Positions 1-8,698 of a stretch of DNA of 64,000 nucleotides are shown here, one piece after another. The DNA comes from Pseudomonas sp. ZH-FAD (GTDB lineage Bacteria > Pseudomonadota > Gammaproteobacteria > Pseudomonadales > Pseudomonadaceae): assembly GCF_002803095.1 (NCBI RefSeq), contig NZ_PGLR01000002.1, positions 186,001 to 250,000 of the forward strand. The letters run 5' to 3'. Made by a program: the position numbers and the translations under genes. Within the stretch, counting starts at the first letter, position 1; each line of letters opens with the position of its first letter. Below the pieces are notes generated by a model. That model searched no databases, was not told the origin of the DNA, and was given only the letters and a program-made list of their open reading frames with translations.

Positions 1-2
1 TC

Positions 3-179
3 TCCCTGTATCAATTGCTCGAGTGCAGTCCCTGGCCATTACCGAGTTTGTCGCAACTGCCCGCTCAGCTCGACGAACCCTGGTATCCGGCATTGCGCGA
101 GGGACTGGAGCGCCTGCAGGCGGAGCGCGAGGAGCAGTTCGGAGTCAGTCTGGCGGATTGGTTACCGGGCAAGGGCTGA
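3..179 (+). CDS. C-terminal end of an unidentified protein (5' truncated)
   Basis: An open frame enters from the window edge and ends at a TGA at 177-179. The 58 visible residues finish in ADWLPGKG and include an acidic helical stretch rich in Glu, Gln and Arg. GC-rich third positions fit a real Pseudomonas gene. I do not recognise the family, and the start and most of the protein lie outside the window. Confidence 0.5.
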   Translation, partial: SLYQLLECSPWPLPSLSQLPAQLDEPWYPALREGLERLQAEREEQFGVSLADWLPGKG

Positions 180-404
180 GCAAACTTGCGCGACATTGTG
201 GGCGACGGTGAATGAGAGAAGGCGCCGAAAATGGGTGACAAAAAGCGTCAGTTTCAGGCGTTGTCTAGTCCTGCCGTGGCCTGGACGCAAGGGGTAGGCG
301 CCAAGGAATGCGTTGTACAAGGGCTGGCACGCTTCTAGCTACTGCAGGAGCAGTTGCTATCGAACTGCCAGCAGGGGCAGGGATCGCTGAGGACGCAGGC
401 AGTA

Positions 405-604
405 ATGACGGTAAAAACAGGGTAATCCACCTTCATCGACGCGATCCGCAGGAAGCGCTGGCGCGGCTCAACCGAATCACTGGGCTGGAGTTCGCGCGTT
501 GGCCGGAGTCGCTGCTCGAACACGTGGTTGCCGAAAACCTGCAGCCAGACGCTGACGGTTCAATCCCGCGGGCTGCGCCCAGCCCCGGAGTTTCCTCTGG
601 CTGA
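405..604 (+). pseudogene. Small hypothetical protein, apparently frameshifted at an A5 run
   Basis: From about 418 to the TGA at 602-604 the frame reads like a coding sequence (RVIHLHRRDPQEALARLN, then TGLEFARWPESLL), with GC-rich wobble positions. That frame has no convincing local start. An ATG at 405 with GAGG upstream (389-392) lies in another frame, which stops right after six codons. Adding one A to the A5 run at 413-417 joins the two and gives a start of MTVKNRVIHLHRRDPQ. A single-base deletion in a homopolymer, biological or from sequencing, is the simplest reading. An alternative is an unbroken 98-residue ORF from an ATG at 308, but its first 37 residues look unlike a gene. Product unknown, about 66 residues if restored. 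Confidence 0.45.
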
Positions 605-610
605 AAGCAA

Positions 611-634
611 AACCCCGCGTCACTGCGCGGGGTT
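611..634 (-). terminator. Intrinsic terminator of the 653-1045 gene
   Basis: A perfect 9-bp inverted repeat, AACCCCGCG and CGCGGGGTT around a 6-nt loop, sits 19 bp past the stop of the minus-strand gene. Read on the minus strand the stem is followed by TTTTGCTTT. It may also act on the small plus-strand gene ending at 604, though the U-tract is poor in that direction. Confidence 0.75.
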
Positions 635-652
635 CGATGTTGCCGTTCTGGT

Positions 653-1045
653 TCAGGCCATGGCCTGGCGGGTCTCGCTGTTGGCCAATTCGACGGCTTG
701 AACGAAGAATTCCTCGACCACCAGACTCTGCGCCGGCACAGCTGAGCGCAGGCGTACCTGCATGTCTTCGATCTTCATCCGCACTGGCATGCGAGCGATC
801 CCGGAGAGCAGGATCTTGCCATGGGCATTGACCTTGCCATGGTCGACATTCACCTCGCGGCGCTTGTCCCCGTCGCGATAACTCACCAGCAGCGATACCG
901 GCAGGTTGGCCAGCCCCGGCAATTGCAGCCAGGTGGCGACGTTGTATTCGGCCACGCGCCCCTCGTAGGGAGTGACCAGCAGGTGAGCGACGTCGACGAT
1001 GCGCGAGGGCACGGAGCCAATCAGCTTGTCTTGCGCTTGGGACAT
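653..1045 (-). CDS. Conserved hypothetical protein, 130 aa
   Basis: Complete 130-residue ORF starting at ATG 1045, with a GGAA-type ribosome site about 10 bp upstream on the minus strand and an intrinsic terminator just after the stop. It has no signal peptide or membrane segment, so it is probably cytoplasmic. The sequence alternates short beta-like stretches (LPVSLLVSYRDGDKRREVNV, KILLSGIARMPVRMKIEDMQVRL), suggesting a compact beta-sandwich or Ig-like fold. No catalytic motif is visible and I do not recognise a named family. It stands alone between the terminator and the PilZ-type gene, which is read in the same direction 115 bp upstream. Confidence 0.7.
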   Translation of the reverse strand: MSQAQDKLIGSVPSRIVDVAHLLVTPYEGRVAEYNVATWLQLPGLANLPVSLLVSYRDGDKRREVNVDHGKVNAHGKILLSGIARMPVRMKIEDMQVRLRSAVPAQSLVVEEFFVQAVELANSETRQAMA

Positions 1046-1159
1046 GGTGAAATTCCAGGCAGGGTGAGACTTGAGTGCCTGGAATTATAAGCAGCCACCT
1101 GTTGGCGAAACTGTGTACTCGGCGGACAGGCCGCGTGACTGGAGTCGCAGTTTTGTATA

Positions 1160-2566
1160 TCAGGCCAGGCGCAGCGGGTGGCGGGTAACCGATGAGGTCT
1201 GCAGGTTACTGTCGGGCAGCGGCAAAATCGCTTGGTTATGCACGCTGGCCAATTGCAGCCAAAGATGCTCGCCGGAGCTGAACTGGCCGTTGGGCAACCA
1301 CAGGCCGTGGTGCCAACCGTTGCCCGGTGCCGGGGTGCTTTGCAGTACGCCAGGGTGAGTCTGCGCATTGGGTGCACGCCGCAGCCAGACCGGCCGCGGC
1401 AGGCCTTTCAGATAGCGCAGCCCGAGGTGCAGGCCTTCGCTATTGAGATGACGCCAACGCACCAGTGCCAGGGTCGGTGTGGCATTGGTCAGCAGCAGAA
1501 CCAGTTGCCCGACCTGCAGTTGTCCACCCTCGTTGGCGTTGCACAGCAGGCGCGCGCCGCCCGGGCTGGCGTCGAGAATCTGCGCCTCGGTACGCTGCGG
1601 CAGTTTATCCAGCAGCTGCGCATGAATGGCCGGCAGACCCACCACCAGGCTGCATTGGCCTTCCAGTTCGGCACGTTCATGGCGACGTTGCTGGCGGCCC
1701 AGCCAGTGCTGGCGCACTCGTTCGAGCAACTGGCGCTCCTGCGCGCTTTGCAGGGGCGCGGGTTCGTGCAGGGCAATCAGTAGCGCGCCCAGTTCGAAGC
1801 GGCGCAGATTGGCAGCTTCGCCTTCGATACGTTGTTCGAAACTGAGGCAGGCCTGTGATTCGCTGAGGTCGACCACTGGACCTTCGGCATCGTCTTCATC
1901 GTCCCAGGCTTGCAACCTGGCCAGTGCTGCCAAAGGGGCCAGCGCGCTGAACAGGGCCAGGCATTCGCCTTCATCGAGATGGAAGGGGTTGCTCAGGGCC
2001 AAGAGCAGCATCTGCTGGTAGAGGCCGCGCAGGGTGCTGGCCGGTTTCGGCTCGAACGCAGCAGCCACGGGCTCGTCCAGGCACTGCTGGTGTTCGCCGA
2101 TCCAGTACAGCAAATGGCTGTCGCGCCACAGTGCTGGCGGGGGTTCCTGATAAAGGTGGTAGTGGCGCAGCAACTGCTGGGCAAGGAAATGCTGGGCCAT
2201 GTACAGGCACCAGGCCAGATGCGGCAGCGATGGCTGGCGGCCCTGCAGGATCTGCAGCAGCAGGTGTTTGAAACCGATCGCCAATTCGCCGCACAGCCGC
2301 ACGAATAATGGGCTTGGCGGATGCTGGCGATTGGCAAGGTTGGTGTAATGCCGATACTCGTCACTGAAGCTTTGCAGCGCACGCTACCTTTCCAGTAAGG
2401 TCAGATGGCTGCGATTGAGCGAACACAACAGGCTCAGTACGTGCTGCAGGCCATGCTCCGGTTCCAGCAGGCGGGCCGCCGCGAGTTGCTGGGCGACCTC
2501 CGCCGGTGTTACGCGGTTGTCCTCGCGGATTTCCGGAACCTCCAGGCGCAGGGCATCTGGCGTCAT
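1160..2566 (-). pseudogene. PilZ-domain-like protein gene interrupted by an in-frame TAG
   Basis: One reading frame runs from ATG 2566 to the stop at 1160 and would encode about 468 residues, but codon 61 (2386-2384) is TAG. Coding character continues on both sides: ...HLTLLER, stop, RALQSFSDEYRHYTNLANR. TAG differs from CAG (Gln) by one base, so a nonsense mutation is likely. The last ~150 residues hold a PilZ-like region with a DxSxxG-type motif (LDASPGGARL) and a conserved Arg pair upstream (QRTEAQ region), the usual c-di-GMP-binding layout, although the RxxxR motif is not clear. The first ~290 residues are helical and Leu/Gln/His-rich. Restarting at GTG 2302 would give 380 residues lacking the N-terminal ~88. 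It is divergent from the lipoprotein gene at 2597, only 30 bp away. Confidence 0.7.
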
Positions 2567-2596
2567 ATCAACCCCGAGTGGACGAGGAACGAGTAC

Positions 2597-3073
2597 ATGG
2601 GCTTAGGGCTCCGCAAGGTCGGCAAGGCTGTCTTGGTTATCTGCGCCGGTTTGCTGCTAACGGCTTGCGCCGAAGATTTCGGCCCTGACCAGCATGGACG
2701 AAAGGTAACGGCTGACAGCCTCGATGGCCAGTGGCTGATCATCAATTATTGGGCCGAATGGTGCGCGCCGTGCCGCACCGAGATTCCCGAGCTCAACGCG
2801 CTGGAAGAAACGCTGAAAAACCAGTCGGCGCGGGTGATTGGCGTCAACTTCGATGCCTTGCAGGGCGATGACCTCAAGCGTGCGGCGGACAGCTTCGACA
2901 TCCGCTTCACCGTGCTGGCGCAGGACCCGGCGGCGCGCTTCGAACTGCCACGCACCGATGTCTTGCCGGTCACCTACATTGTCGATGCCGAGGGCAAACT
3001 GCGTGAGCGCCTGGTCGGTGAGCAGACATCCGCCGGGCTGCTCGCACATCTCGAACGCCTGCGCGGCGAATAG
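2597..3073 (+). CDS. Thioredoxin-like (TlpA/ResA family) lipoprotein
   Basis: 158 residues from ATG 2597, preceded by GAGGAACGA. The N-terminus is a lipoprotein signal (basic MGLGLRK, hydrophobic core, lipobox LLTAC with Cys24). The rest is a thioredoxin fold with active site WCAPC (Cys56, Cys59) and a cis-Pro-type LPVTYIVDAEG near the C-terminus. It should be membrane-anchored on the periplasmic side and reduce or exchange disulfides, as TlpA and ResA proteins do in cytochrome c maturation or peroxide defence. The open frame extends upstream to 2405, but that part lacks gene character and overlaps the opposite-strand PilZ-type gene, so the later start is chosen. The convergent napC ends 43 bp away; partnership with the nap cytochromes is only conjecture. 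Confidence 0.88.
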   Translation: MGLGLRKVGKAVLVICAGLLLTACAEDFGPDQHGRKVTADSLDGQWLIINYWAEWCAPCRTEIPELNALEETLKNQSARVIGVNFDALQGDDLKRAADSFDIRFTVLAQDPAARFELPRTDVLPVTYIVDAEGKLRERLVGEQTSAGLLAHLERLRGE

Positions 3074-3088
3074 ACCAGCGCAAGAGCG

Positions 3089-3111
3089 GAGCACCGCGAA
3101 CAAGCGGTGCC
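3089..3111. terminator. Bidirectional terminator-like hairpin
   Basis: GCACCGC (3091-3097) and GCGGTGC (3104-3110) form a 7-bp stem, extended by A-U type pairs, in the 42-bp gap between the convergent lipoprotein gene and napC. The U-tracts on both sides are weak, so termination may be partial. Confidence 0.5.
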
Positions 3112-3115
3112 TGTC

Positions 3116-3712
3116 TTACCAACCCGGCACCCCACTCATGTCCGGCAACTGGTGGGCGATGCCCTTGTGGCAATCGATGCAGGTGGCTGCGCCGCTGGCC
3201 AGGGCGCTGGAGTGCATCTGGCGGGCGCGTGGGCTCTGTTTGGTGAAGTCCATGTAGTCGAAGTTGTGGCAGTTGCGGCATTCCAGCGAATCGTTGGCCT
3301 TGAGCCGTGCCCATTCGTGTTCGGCCAGTTCGCGACGCTTTTCCAGAAACTTCTCGCGGGTGCTGATGGTGCCGAAGATCTTGCCCCAGACTTCCTTGGA
3401 CGCCTGCATCTTGCGCGCGATCTTGTCCGTCCACTGGTGCGGTACGTGGCAGTCCGGGCAGGTGGCGCGCACCCCGGAGCGGTTGCTGTAGTGAATGGTG
3501 TCCTGCAGCTCGACGTACACGTTGTCACGCATCTCATGGCAGGAGATGCAGAACTGCTCGGTATTGGTGGCCTCCAGCGCGGTGTTGAAACCGCCCCAGA
3601 AAATGATGCCGGCGATGAAGCCGCCAAGCGTGAGAAAACCCAGGCTGTAATGCACGCTTGGGCGGCGCAGGATGCCCCAGTACTCCTTGAGCAGGGCCAT
3701 TAACGACTTCAT
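3116..3712 (-). CDS. napC: Periplasmic nitrate reductase cytochrome c subunit NapC
   Basis: 198 residues from ATG 3712. One N-terminal transmembrane helix ([18 protein letters not shown]) anchors a periplasmic domain with four CXXCH haem sites: CISCH, CPDCH, CRNCH and CIDCH. This is the NapC/NirT tetrahaem quinol dehydrogenase, which oxidises membrane quinol and passes electrons to NapB and NapA. The open frame extends upstream to 3826 but the extra residues overlap napB and lack gene character. It is the last gene of napEDABC, 11 bp after napB. Confidence 0.95.
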   Translation of the reverse strand: MKSLMALLKEYWGILRRPSVHYSLGFLTLGGFIAGIIFWGGFNTALEATNTEQFCISCHEMRDNVYVELQDTIHYSNRSGVRATCPDCHVPHQWTDKIARKMQASKEVWGKIFGTISTREKFLEKRRELAEHEWARLKANDSLECRNCHNFDYMDFTKQSPRARQMHSSALASGAATCIDCHKGIAHQLPDMSGVPGW

Positions 3713-3723
3713 GAAAGGCCTCC

Positions 3724-4209
3724 TCAGGGTTTTGCCGTGCCGGCTGCTTCGTCGCCGAGCAACTGGTCGATATTGCGGAAGGCGTTGCCGACCAGAGGTT
3801 TGACCTCCTGCTGGGTGACGTGGCACTGGGTACAGAAGTAGCGCCGTGGTGAAACCGCCGCCAGAGCCTGACCGTCGCGATCCATGTAGTGGGTGATGCT
3901 GATCATCGGCGCCTGGCTGCGGGCGCTACCGGCGCGGCTGTGGCAGGTCAGGCACTTGTTGCCGTTGGCGTCCACCTGGTAGCCGCGAATGCTGTGCGGG
4001 ATGGTCGGTGGCTGTTCCGGGTAGTTGCGCTCGCGGCGCAGGTCCTTGTTCTCCTCGTTGCCCAGCACCGGTGCCGGCAGGGTCTGACTGAGGGTGCCGC
4101 CGGGGCGGCGGCCGTCCGGCGCGGGGGCGTCGAGTGGGTAATCGAGCTCACCGGCGATGGCCAGGCCGAAGGCGGCGAGCAGTAGCAGAGGCAGGAAACG
4201 CAGGCTCAT
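3724..4209 (-). CDS. napB: Periplasmic nitrate reductase dihaem cytochrome subunit NapB
   Basis: 161 residues from ATG 4209, with a cleavable Sec signal ([19 protein letters not shown]) and two CXXCH sites (CLTCH, CTQCH). The SIRGYQV and [10 protein letters not shown] surroundings are typical of NapB. NapB forms the catalytic complex with NapA in the periplasm and relays electrons from NapC. The start at 4209 is preferred over an upstream in-frame position at 4257 because it gives a clean signal peptide and lies 11 bp after napA. Confidence 0.95.
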   Translation of the reverse strand: MSLRFLPLLLLAAFGLAIAGELDYPLDAPAPDGRRPGGTLSQTLPAPVLGNEENKDLRRERNYPEQPPTIPHSIRGYQVDANGNKCLTCHSRAGSARSQAPMISITHYMDRDGQALAAVSPRRYFCTQCHVTQQEVKPLVGNAFRNIDQLLGDEAAGTAKP

Positions 4210-4220
4210 GACGGTTCTCC

Positions 4221-6725
4221 TCAGGCCAGGTTGACCAGTTCGATCTTCACCGCACACTTCTTGTAGTCGGTCTGCTTGGAGATCGGGTCGGTGGCGTCCA
4301 GGGTGACCTTGTTGATCAGTTTGTTGGCGTCGAAGAAGGGCACGAACACCAGGCCGCGCGGTGGCTTGTTGCGCCCGCGGGTTTCGATGCGCGCGCGGAT
4401 CTCGCCGCGCCGGCTGATAACCTTGACCTCGCTGCCGCGCCGCGCCTTGAGCGCCCTGGCGTCGTCCGGGTGCATGTACACCAGGGCATCGGGCACCGCG
4501 CCGTGCAGCTCCTCGACACGCTGGGTCATGCTGCCGGTGTGCCAGTGTTCGAGCACGCGGCCAGTGCTGAGCCAGAACGGGAAGTCGTCATCCGGTGACT
4601 CCGCTGGCGGCTCATAGGGCAGGGCGAAGATCAGCGCACGTTTGTCCGGGTAGCCGTAGAACTGCACGCCGCTGCCTTTTTCCACGTAGGGGTCGAGGCC
4701 TTCGCGATAGCGCCAGCGCGTTTCCTTGCCGTCAACCACCGGCCAGCGCAGGCCGCGCTCGGCGTGATAGCTGTCGAAGGGCGCCAGGTCATGGGCATGG
4801 CCGCGACCGAACTGGGCATATTCCTCGAACAAGCCCTTCTGCAGGTAAAAGCCAAAGGCCTCGGCTTCGTCGTTGGCATAGCCGGCCTCGATCTGTTCGC
4901 GAGGGAACTGGTCGACCTGGCCGTTGGCGAACAGCACCTGGTACAGCGTCTTGCCCTTGTATTCCGGGGCCTTGGCCAGCAGTTCGGCAGGCCAGACTTC
5001 GTCGGTGGTAAAGCGCTTGGAAAACTCCACCAGTTGCCACAGGTCGGACTTGGCCTCGCCCGGCGCCTTCACCAGTTGGTGCCAGAACTGCGTGCGGCGC
5101 TCGGCATTGCCGTAGGCGCCTTCCTTCTCCACCCACATGGCGCTGGGCAGGATCAGGTCGGCAGCCTGGGCCGAGACGGTGGGGTAGACATCGGAGACGA
5201 TGACGAAGGCCTGCGGGTTGCGCCAACCGGGGAGGATCTCCTGCATCACGTTGGGGCCGGCCTGCATGTTGTTGCTGACCTGGGTCCAGTAGACCTTGAG
5301 TACGCCGTCCTTGAGCTTGCGGCTCTGTTCCACGGCATGAAAGCCGGGTTTTTCCTGGATGGTGCCGGCCGGCAGCTTCCAGATCTTCTCGGCGGTTGCA
5401 CGGTGCTTGGGGTTGGCCACCAGCATGTCGGCCGGCAGGCGATGGGAGAAGGTGCCCACTTCGCGCGCGGTGCCGCAAGCCGACGGCTGGCCGGTGAGGG
5501 AGAAGGGGCTGTTGCCCGGTTCGCTGATCTTGCCGGTGAGCAGGTGCAGGTTGTAGATCAGGTTATTGGCCCAGACACCGCGGGTGTGCTGGTTGAAACC
5601 CATGGTCCAGAACGACATGACCTTGCGCTTGGGGTCGGCGTACAGCTCGGCCAGGGCCTTGAGGCGCTCGGCCGCCACGCCGCTTTCCTTGGCGGTGCGC
5701 TCCAGTGTGTAGGGTTTGACGAAGGCGGCGAACTGCTCGAAGGACATGTCCTCCCAGGTGTTGGCCTTGGCAGCGTTCTTGGCCTGCATCTCCAGCGGGT
5801 TGTCGGCGCGCAGGCCGTAGCCGATGTCGTCGGCGCCGCGGGCGAACTTGGTGTGCTTGCCGACGAAGTCCTTGTTAACCGCGCCGCTTGCGATGATGTG
5901 GTTGGCGATGTAGTTGAGTATCAGCAGGTCGGTCTGCGGTTTGAATACCAGCGGGATGTCGGCGAGGTCGAAGCTGCGGTGCTCGAAGGTGGAAAGCACG
6001 GCGACCTTGGTGTTCGGATGGCTGAGGCGGCGATCGGTGACCCGGCTCCAGAGAATCGGGTGCATCTCGGCCATGTTCGAGCCCCACAGCACGAAGGCGT
6101 CGGCGGCCTCGATGTCGTCGTAGCAGCCCATGGGCTCGTCCATGCCGAAGGTGCGCATGAAGCCCATCACCGCCGAGGCCATGCAGTGGCGCGCGTTGGG
6201 ATCGATGTTGTTGGAACGGAAACCGGCCTTCATCAGCTTGTTGGCGGCGTAGCCTTCCCACACCGTCCATTGCCCTGAACCGAACATGCCGACGGCCTCG
6301 GGGCCATGCTCGCGCAGCGCCTCCTTGGTCTTCTGTTCCATGATGTCGAAGGCCTGCTCCCAGCTCACCGGCTGGAATTCACCCTGCTTGTCGTACACGC
6401 CATTCTTCATGCGCAGCAGCGGTTGGTTGAGGCGGTCGACGCCGTACATGATTTTCGACAGGAAGTAGCCCTTGACGCAGTTCAGGCCGCGATTGACCTC
6501 GGCCTTGACGTCGCCGTGGGTGGCCACCACGCGGTTGTCGCGGGTGGCGACCATCACGCTGCAGCCGGTACCGCAGAAGCGGCAGGGCGCCTTGTTCCAG
6601 TCCAGGCGGGTCATGTCCGCTTCGGTGATCAGGTTGCTGGCGGTCGTCACCAACGGCAGACCGGCGGCAGCGGCGGCAATGGCAGCAGCGTTGGCCTTGG
6701 CAAATTCACGGCGGGAAAGCTTCAT
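4221..6725 (-). CDS. napA: Periplasmic nitrate reductase catalytic subunit NapA
   Basis: 834 residues from ATG 6725. The N-terminus carries a Tat signal (SRREFAK, then an Ala-rich stretch ending near residue 30). The [4Fe-4S] ligands are Cys48, Cys51, Cys55 (CRFCGTGC) and Cys83. The Mo-coordinating cysteine is Cys181 in NARHCMAS. These features and the length match NapA of the DMSO reductase superfamily, which reduces nitrate to nitrite in the periplasm using bis-MGD. Its start overlaps the napD stop by 4 nt (ATGA), so the chaperone and its Tat substrate are translationally coupled. The frame stays open upstream to 6932, but that part overlaps napD and is not used. Confidence 0.97.
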   Translation of the reverse strand: MKLSRREFAKANAAAIAAAAAGLPLVTTASNLITEADMTRLDWNKAPCRFCGTGCSVMVATRDNRVVATHGDVKAEVNRGLNCVKGYFLSKIMYGVDRLNQPLLRMKNGVYDKQGEFQPVSWEQAFDIMEQKTKEALREHGPEAVGMFGSGQWTVWEGYAANKLMKAGFRSNNIDPNARHCMASAVMGFMRTFGMDEPMGCYDDIEAADAFVLWGSNMAEMHPILWSRVTDRRLSHPNTKVAVLSTFEHRSFDLADIPLVFKPQTDLLILNYIANHIIASGAVNKDFVGKHTKFARGADDIGYGLRADNPLEMQAKNAAKANTWEDMSFEQFAAFVKPYTLERTAKESGVAAERLKALAELYADPKRKVMSFWTMGFNQHTRGVWANNLIYNLHLLTGKISEPGNSPFSLTGQPSACGTAREVGTFSHRLPADMLVANPKHRATAEKIWKLPAGTIQEKPGFHAVEQSRKLKDGVLKVYWTQVSNNMQAGPNVMQEILPGWRNPQAFVIVSDVYPTVSAQAADLILPSAMWVEKEGAYGNAERRTQFWHQLVKAPGEAKSDLWQLVEFSKRFTTDEVWPAELLAKAPEYKGKTLYQVLFANGQVDQFPREQIEAGYANDEAEAFGFYLQKGLFEEYAQFGRGHAHDLAPFDSYHAERGLRWPVVDGKETRWRYREGLDPYVEKGSGVQFYGYPDKRALIFALPYEPPAESPDDDFPFWLSTGRVLEHWHTGSMTQRVEELHGAVPDALVYMHPDDARALKARRGSEVKVISRRGEIRARIETRGRNKPPRGLVFVPFFDANKLINKVTLDATDPISKQTDYKKCAVKIELVNLA

Positions 6726-6982
6726 TCTGAGTCTCCTTCTGTGTCGAGGAGTTCGTGGTAAACCAGAGCGGCATTGAGCACGCCTGGCAACGCGTTGATC
6801 TGTTCGAGGCGGGTGAGGATGTGACGCTCGTGTTCGGTTTCCAGCACCACCACCAGCTTGCCTTGCGGGCTTTCCTGATGCAGTTCGAGGCCTTCCAGCT
6901 GGCGCAGGTTGGCTTTCACCGCAGCCAGCCATTCGGGCCGTACGTGCACCAGCAGACTGGAAATATGCATAGAGGCGGCCAT
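6722..6982 (-). CDS. napD: NapD chaperone for NapA maturation
   Basis: 86 residues starting [19 protein letters not shown], typical of the small cytoplasmic ferredoxin-fold NapD that binds the twin-arginine signal of NapA and delays export until cofactor loading. ATG 6982 is the likely start; an internal Met5 at 6970 is a second option. It overlaps napA by 4 nt and lies 28 bp after napE. Confidence 0.93.
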   Translation of the reverse strand: MAASMHISSLLVHVRPEWLAAVKANLRQLEGLELHQESPQGKLVVVLETEHERHILTRLEQINALPGVLNAALVYHELLDTEGDSE

Positions 6983-7010
6983 GTTCCGTGGCTCCGTAGG
7001 TGAGGAAGGA

Positions 7011-7178
7011 TCAGGTGGGTGGGCCAGGTGGGCCCAGCAGCATCTGCATGAACCAGATGATGAATCCGTAGCCGCCGACCAGCGCGACCGAAAGGATGGG
7101 GAACAGGCAGACCACGAGAAAGACGAACAGGCGAGTTTCCTTGCCTTTCATGGCGCTGCGCTCGGGCGGGGTAGCCAT
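7011..7178 (-). CDS. napE: NapE, small membrane protein of the nap operon
   Basis: 55 residues from ATG 7178 with a GGAGAA-like ribosome site. A single membrane helix (LFVFLVVCLFPILSVALVGG) follows a charged N-terminus containing KGKETRLF, as in other NapE proteins. Its role is poorly defined in the literature. It is the first gene of the operon. The napF gene found between napE and napD in P. aeruginosa is absent here. An upstream start at 7286 would run across the Anr box and is rejected. Confidence 0.9.
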   Translation of the reverse strand: MATPPERSAMKGKETRLFVFLVVCLFPILSVALVGGYGFIIWFMQMLLGPPGPPT

Positions 7179-7241
7179 TCGCTCTTCTCCGTTGCGTTCG
7201 CAATTGAGTCTAGACCCTAACGTTAGTAAGGGCAAAGTCTG

Positions 7242-7255
7242 TTGAGCTGGATCAA
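7242..7255 (-). promoter_or_regulatory. Anr/Dnr (FNR-type) box upstream of napE
   Basis: Read on the minus strand the site is TTGATCCAGCTCAA, one mismatch from the TTGAT-N4-ATCAA consensus. Its centre is about 70 bp upstream of the napE start, so a class II site at -41.5 would place transcription start near 7207 and a leader of about 29 nt. Oxygen-limited or nitrate/NO-linked control by Anr or Dnr is the natural inference. Confidence 0.72.
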
Positions 7256-7413
7256 GGAAAAGGAATTGTACGAGCGCTAATGGCACGCGCTCGCGATTAT
7301 CGATAGCGTGCTAATATTTCGTCTGGTTTCATTCACCTGCAGGCGTCACCCGGTTCGGTCTTGCGGCATGTTCCGGCTATCGCTTGCATCCAGCTTCGTG
7401 AGCCAGTCCATCC

Positions 7414-8586
7414 ATGTCCGTGACTCATCTGAGCCGTGGCAGCGCCGGTTATCGGCGTGCCACCCTGGCGCTGTTCTGCGCCGGTTTCGCCACCTTCGCC
7501 ATGCTTTACTGCGTGCAACCTCTGCTGCCGTTGTTGGCCGCGCACTTTCGCGTGTCTGCGGCCAGCAGCAGCCTGGCGCTTTCGCTGACTACCCTGAGCC
7601 TGGCCCTGTGCCTGCTGGTATCCGGTGCACTGGCCGAGAGCTGGGGGCGCAAGCCGGTGATGGTCGCGGCGCTGGGCCTGGCCGCGCTACTGGGGATCGC
7701 CTGCGCGCTGGTGGAGCAGTGGAGCAGCCTGCTGATCTTGCGTGCGCTGCTGGGGCTGGCGCTGAGCGGTTTGCCGGCGCTGGCCATGGCCTATGTCGGT
7801 GAGGAGTTCGACCCTGAAGCGCTACCGGCAGCGATGGGGTTGTATATCGGTGGCACGGCGCTGGGTGGTCTGCTCGGACGTTTGCTGGCCGGTTTGCTCA
7901 GCGACCTGGGCGGTTGGCCCTGGGCCCTGGGCGGCATTGCCGGGCTGGGTTTGCTGGTGCTGGGGCTGTTCATCTGGTTGCTGCCGCCGTCGCGGCATTT
8001 TACCGCCCAGCCGCTGTCGGTGCGCGGGCTGCTGGGCAACTTCGCCCTGCACCTGAAGAACCCGCGTTTGCGCGTGCTGTTCGCCCTGGGCTTTCTGCTT
8101 ATGGGCGGTTTCGTTGCACTGTTCAACTATGTCGGCTTTCGCCTGGCGGGTGCGCCATTCAACCTGTCGGCGACGGTCATCGGCCTGCTGTTCACCGTGT
8201 ACCTGCTCGGCATTCTCAGTGCTGGCTGGGCCGGGCGCCTGGTGCCACGCTTTGGCGCGCGTCAGGTGCTCAATGGCGGCATCGGCCTGATGCTGCTAGG
8301 CGTAGCGCTGTGCGCTGCGCCCTGGCTGAGCGCGGCGGTGGTCGGCCTGGCGCTGTTCACCCTGGGCTTCTTCTCGGCCCATGCGGTGGCCAGCGGGCAG
8401 GTCGGCATCCATGCGCAGGGCGCCAAGGCGCAGGCATCGGCGCTGTACCTGTGCGCCTATTATCTGGGCTCCAGCCTGGTGGGCTATGTCGGCGGTTACG
8501 TCTGGGAGCATGCCGGCTGGCTGGCATTGCTCGGCGTTCTGGCTGCGCTGTTTGTCGTTGCGGGTGCTCTGGTGCAGCGTATCTAG
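7414..8586 (+). CDS. MFS transporter of the YnfM type
   Basis: 390 residues from ATG 7414, almost entirely hydrophobic, with about 12 predicted membrane helices. The A-type MFS signature between helices 2 and 3 reads SGALAESWGRKPVMV. The opening (FATFAMLYCVQPLLPLLAAHFRVS) is characteristic of the YnfM/arabinose-efflux-like subgroup of proton-driven exporters. The substrate cannot be told. It is divergent from napE and upstream of the oprH promoter; the PhoP-type repeats begin 14 bp after its stop. Confidence 0.88.
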   Translation: MSVTHLSRGSAGYRRATLALFCAGFATFAMLYCVQPLLPLLAAHFRVSAASSSLALSLTTLSLALCLLVSGALAESWGRKPVMVAALGLAALLGIACALVEQWSSLLILRALLGLALSGLPALAMAYVGEEFDPEALPAAMGLYIGGTALGGLLGRLLAGLLSDLGGWPWALGGIAGLGLLVLGLFIWLLPPSRHFTAQPLSVRGLLGNFALHLKNPRLRVLFALGFLLMGGFVALFNYVGFRLAGAPFNLSATVIGLLFTVYLLGILSAGWAGRLVPRFGARQVLNGGIGLMLLGVALCAAPWLSAAVVGLALFTLGFFSAHAVASGQVGIHAQGAKAQASALYLCAYYLGSSLVGYVGGYVWEHAGWLALLGVLAALFVVAGALVQRI

Positions 8587-8600
8587 CCTGTTTGCCGCTC

Positions 8601-8639
8601 GTTCAGTGCAGGTTCAAGGAGGGTTCAGCGGGGATTCAG
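8601..8639 (+). promoter_or_regulatory. PhoP-type direct-repeat operator of oprH-phoPQ
   Basis: Four 6-bp half-sites lie in direct repeat at exact 11-bp intervals: GTTCAG (8601), GTTCAA (8612), GTTCAG (8623) and ATTCAG (8634). Pseudomonas PhoP boxes are paired half-sites separated by 5 bp. The array ends 59 bp before the oprH ATG, so PhoP autoactivation of its own operon is expected. Four half-sites is twice the usual box. Confidence 0.8.
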
Positions 8640-8698
8640 TCGTCTTCCGGCAGACTCGTTGCCAAGTTGATCAAAACCGCAACGAGAGGAATGACGCC

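Noticed and set aside
231..338. 35-codon ORF before the small frameshifted gene
   Set aside because: No ribosome site of quality and no resemblance to a known protein; likely chance.
2384..2386. Selenocysteine or pyrrolysine recoding of the PilZ-type gene
   Set aside because: TAG is not a selenocysteine codon and Pseudomonas has no known pyrrolysine system; a nonsense mutation or error is simpler.
4764..6278. Long plus-strand ORF opposite napA
   Set aside because: Shadow of napA, which has all metal-ligand motifs.
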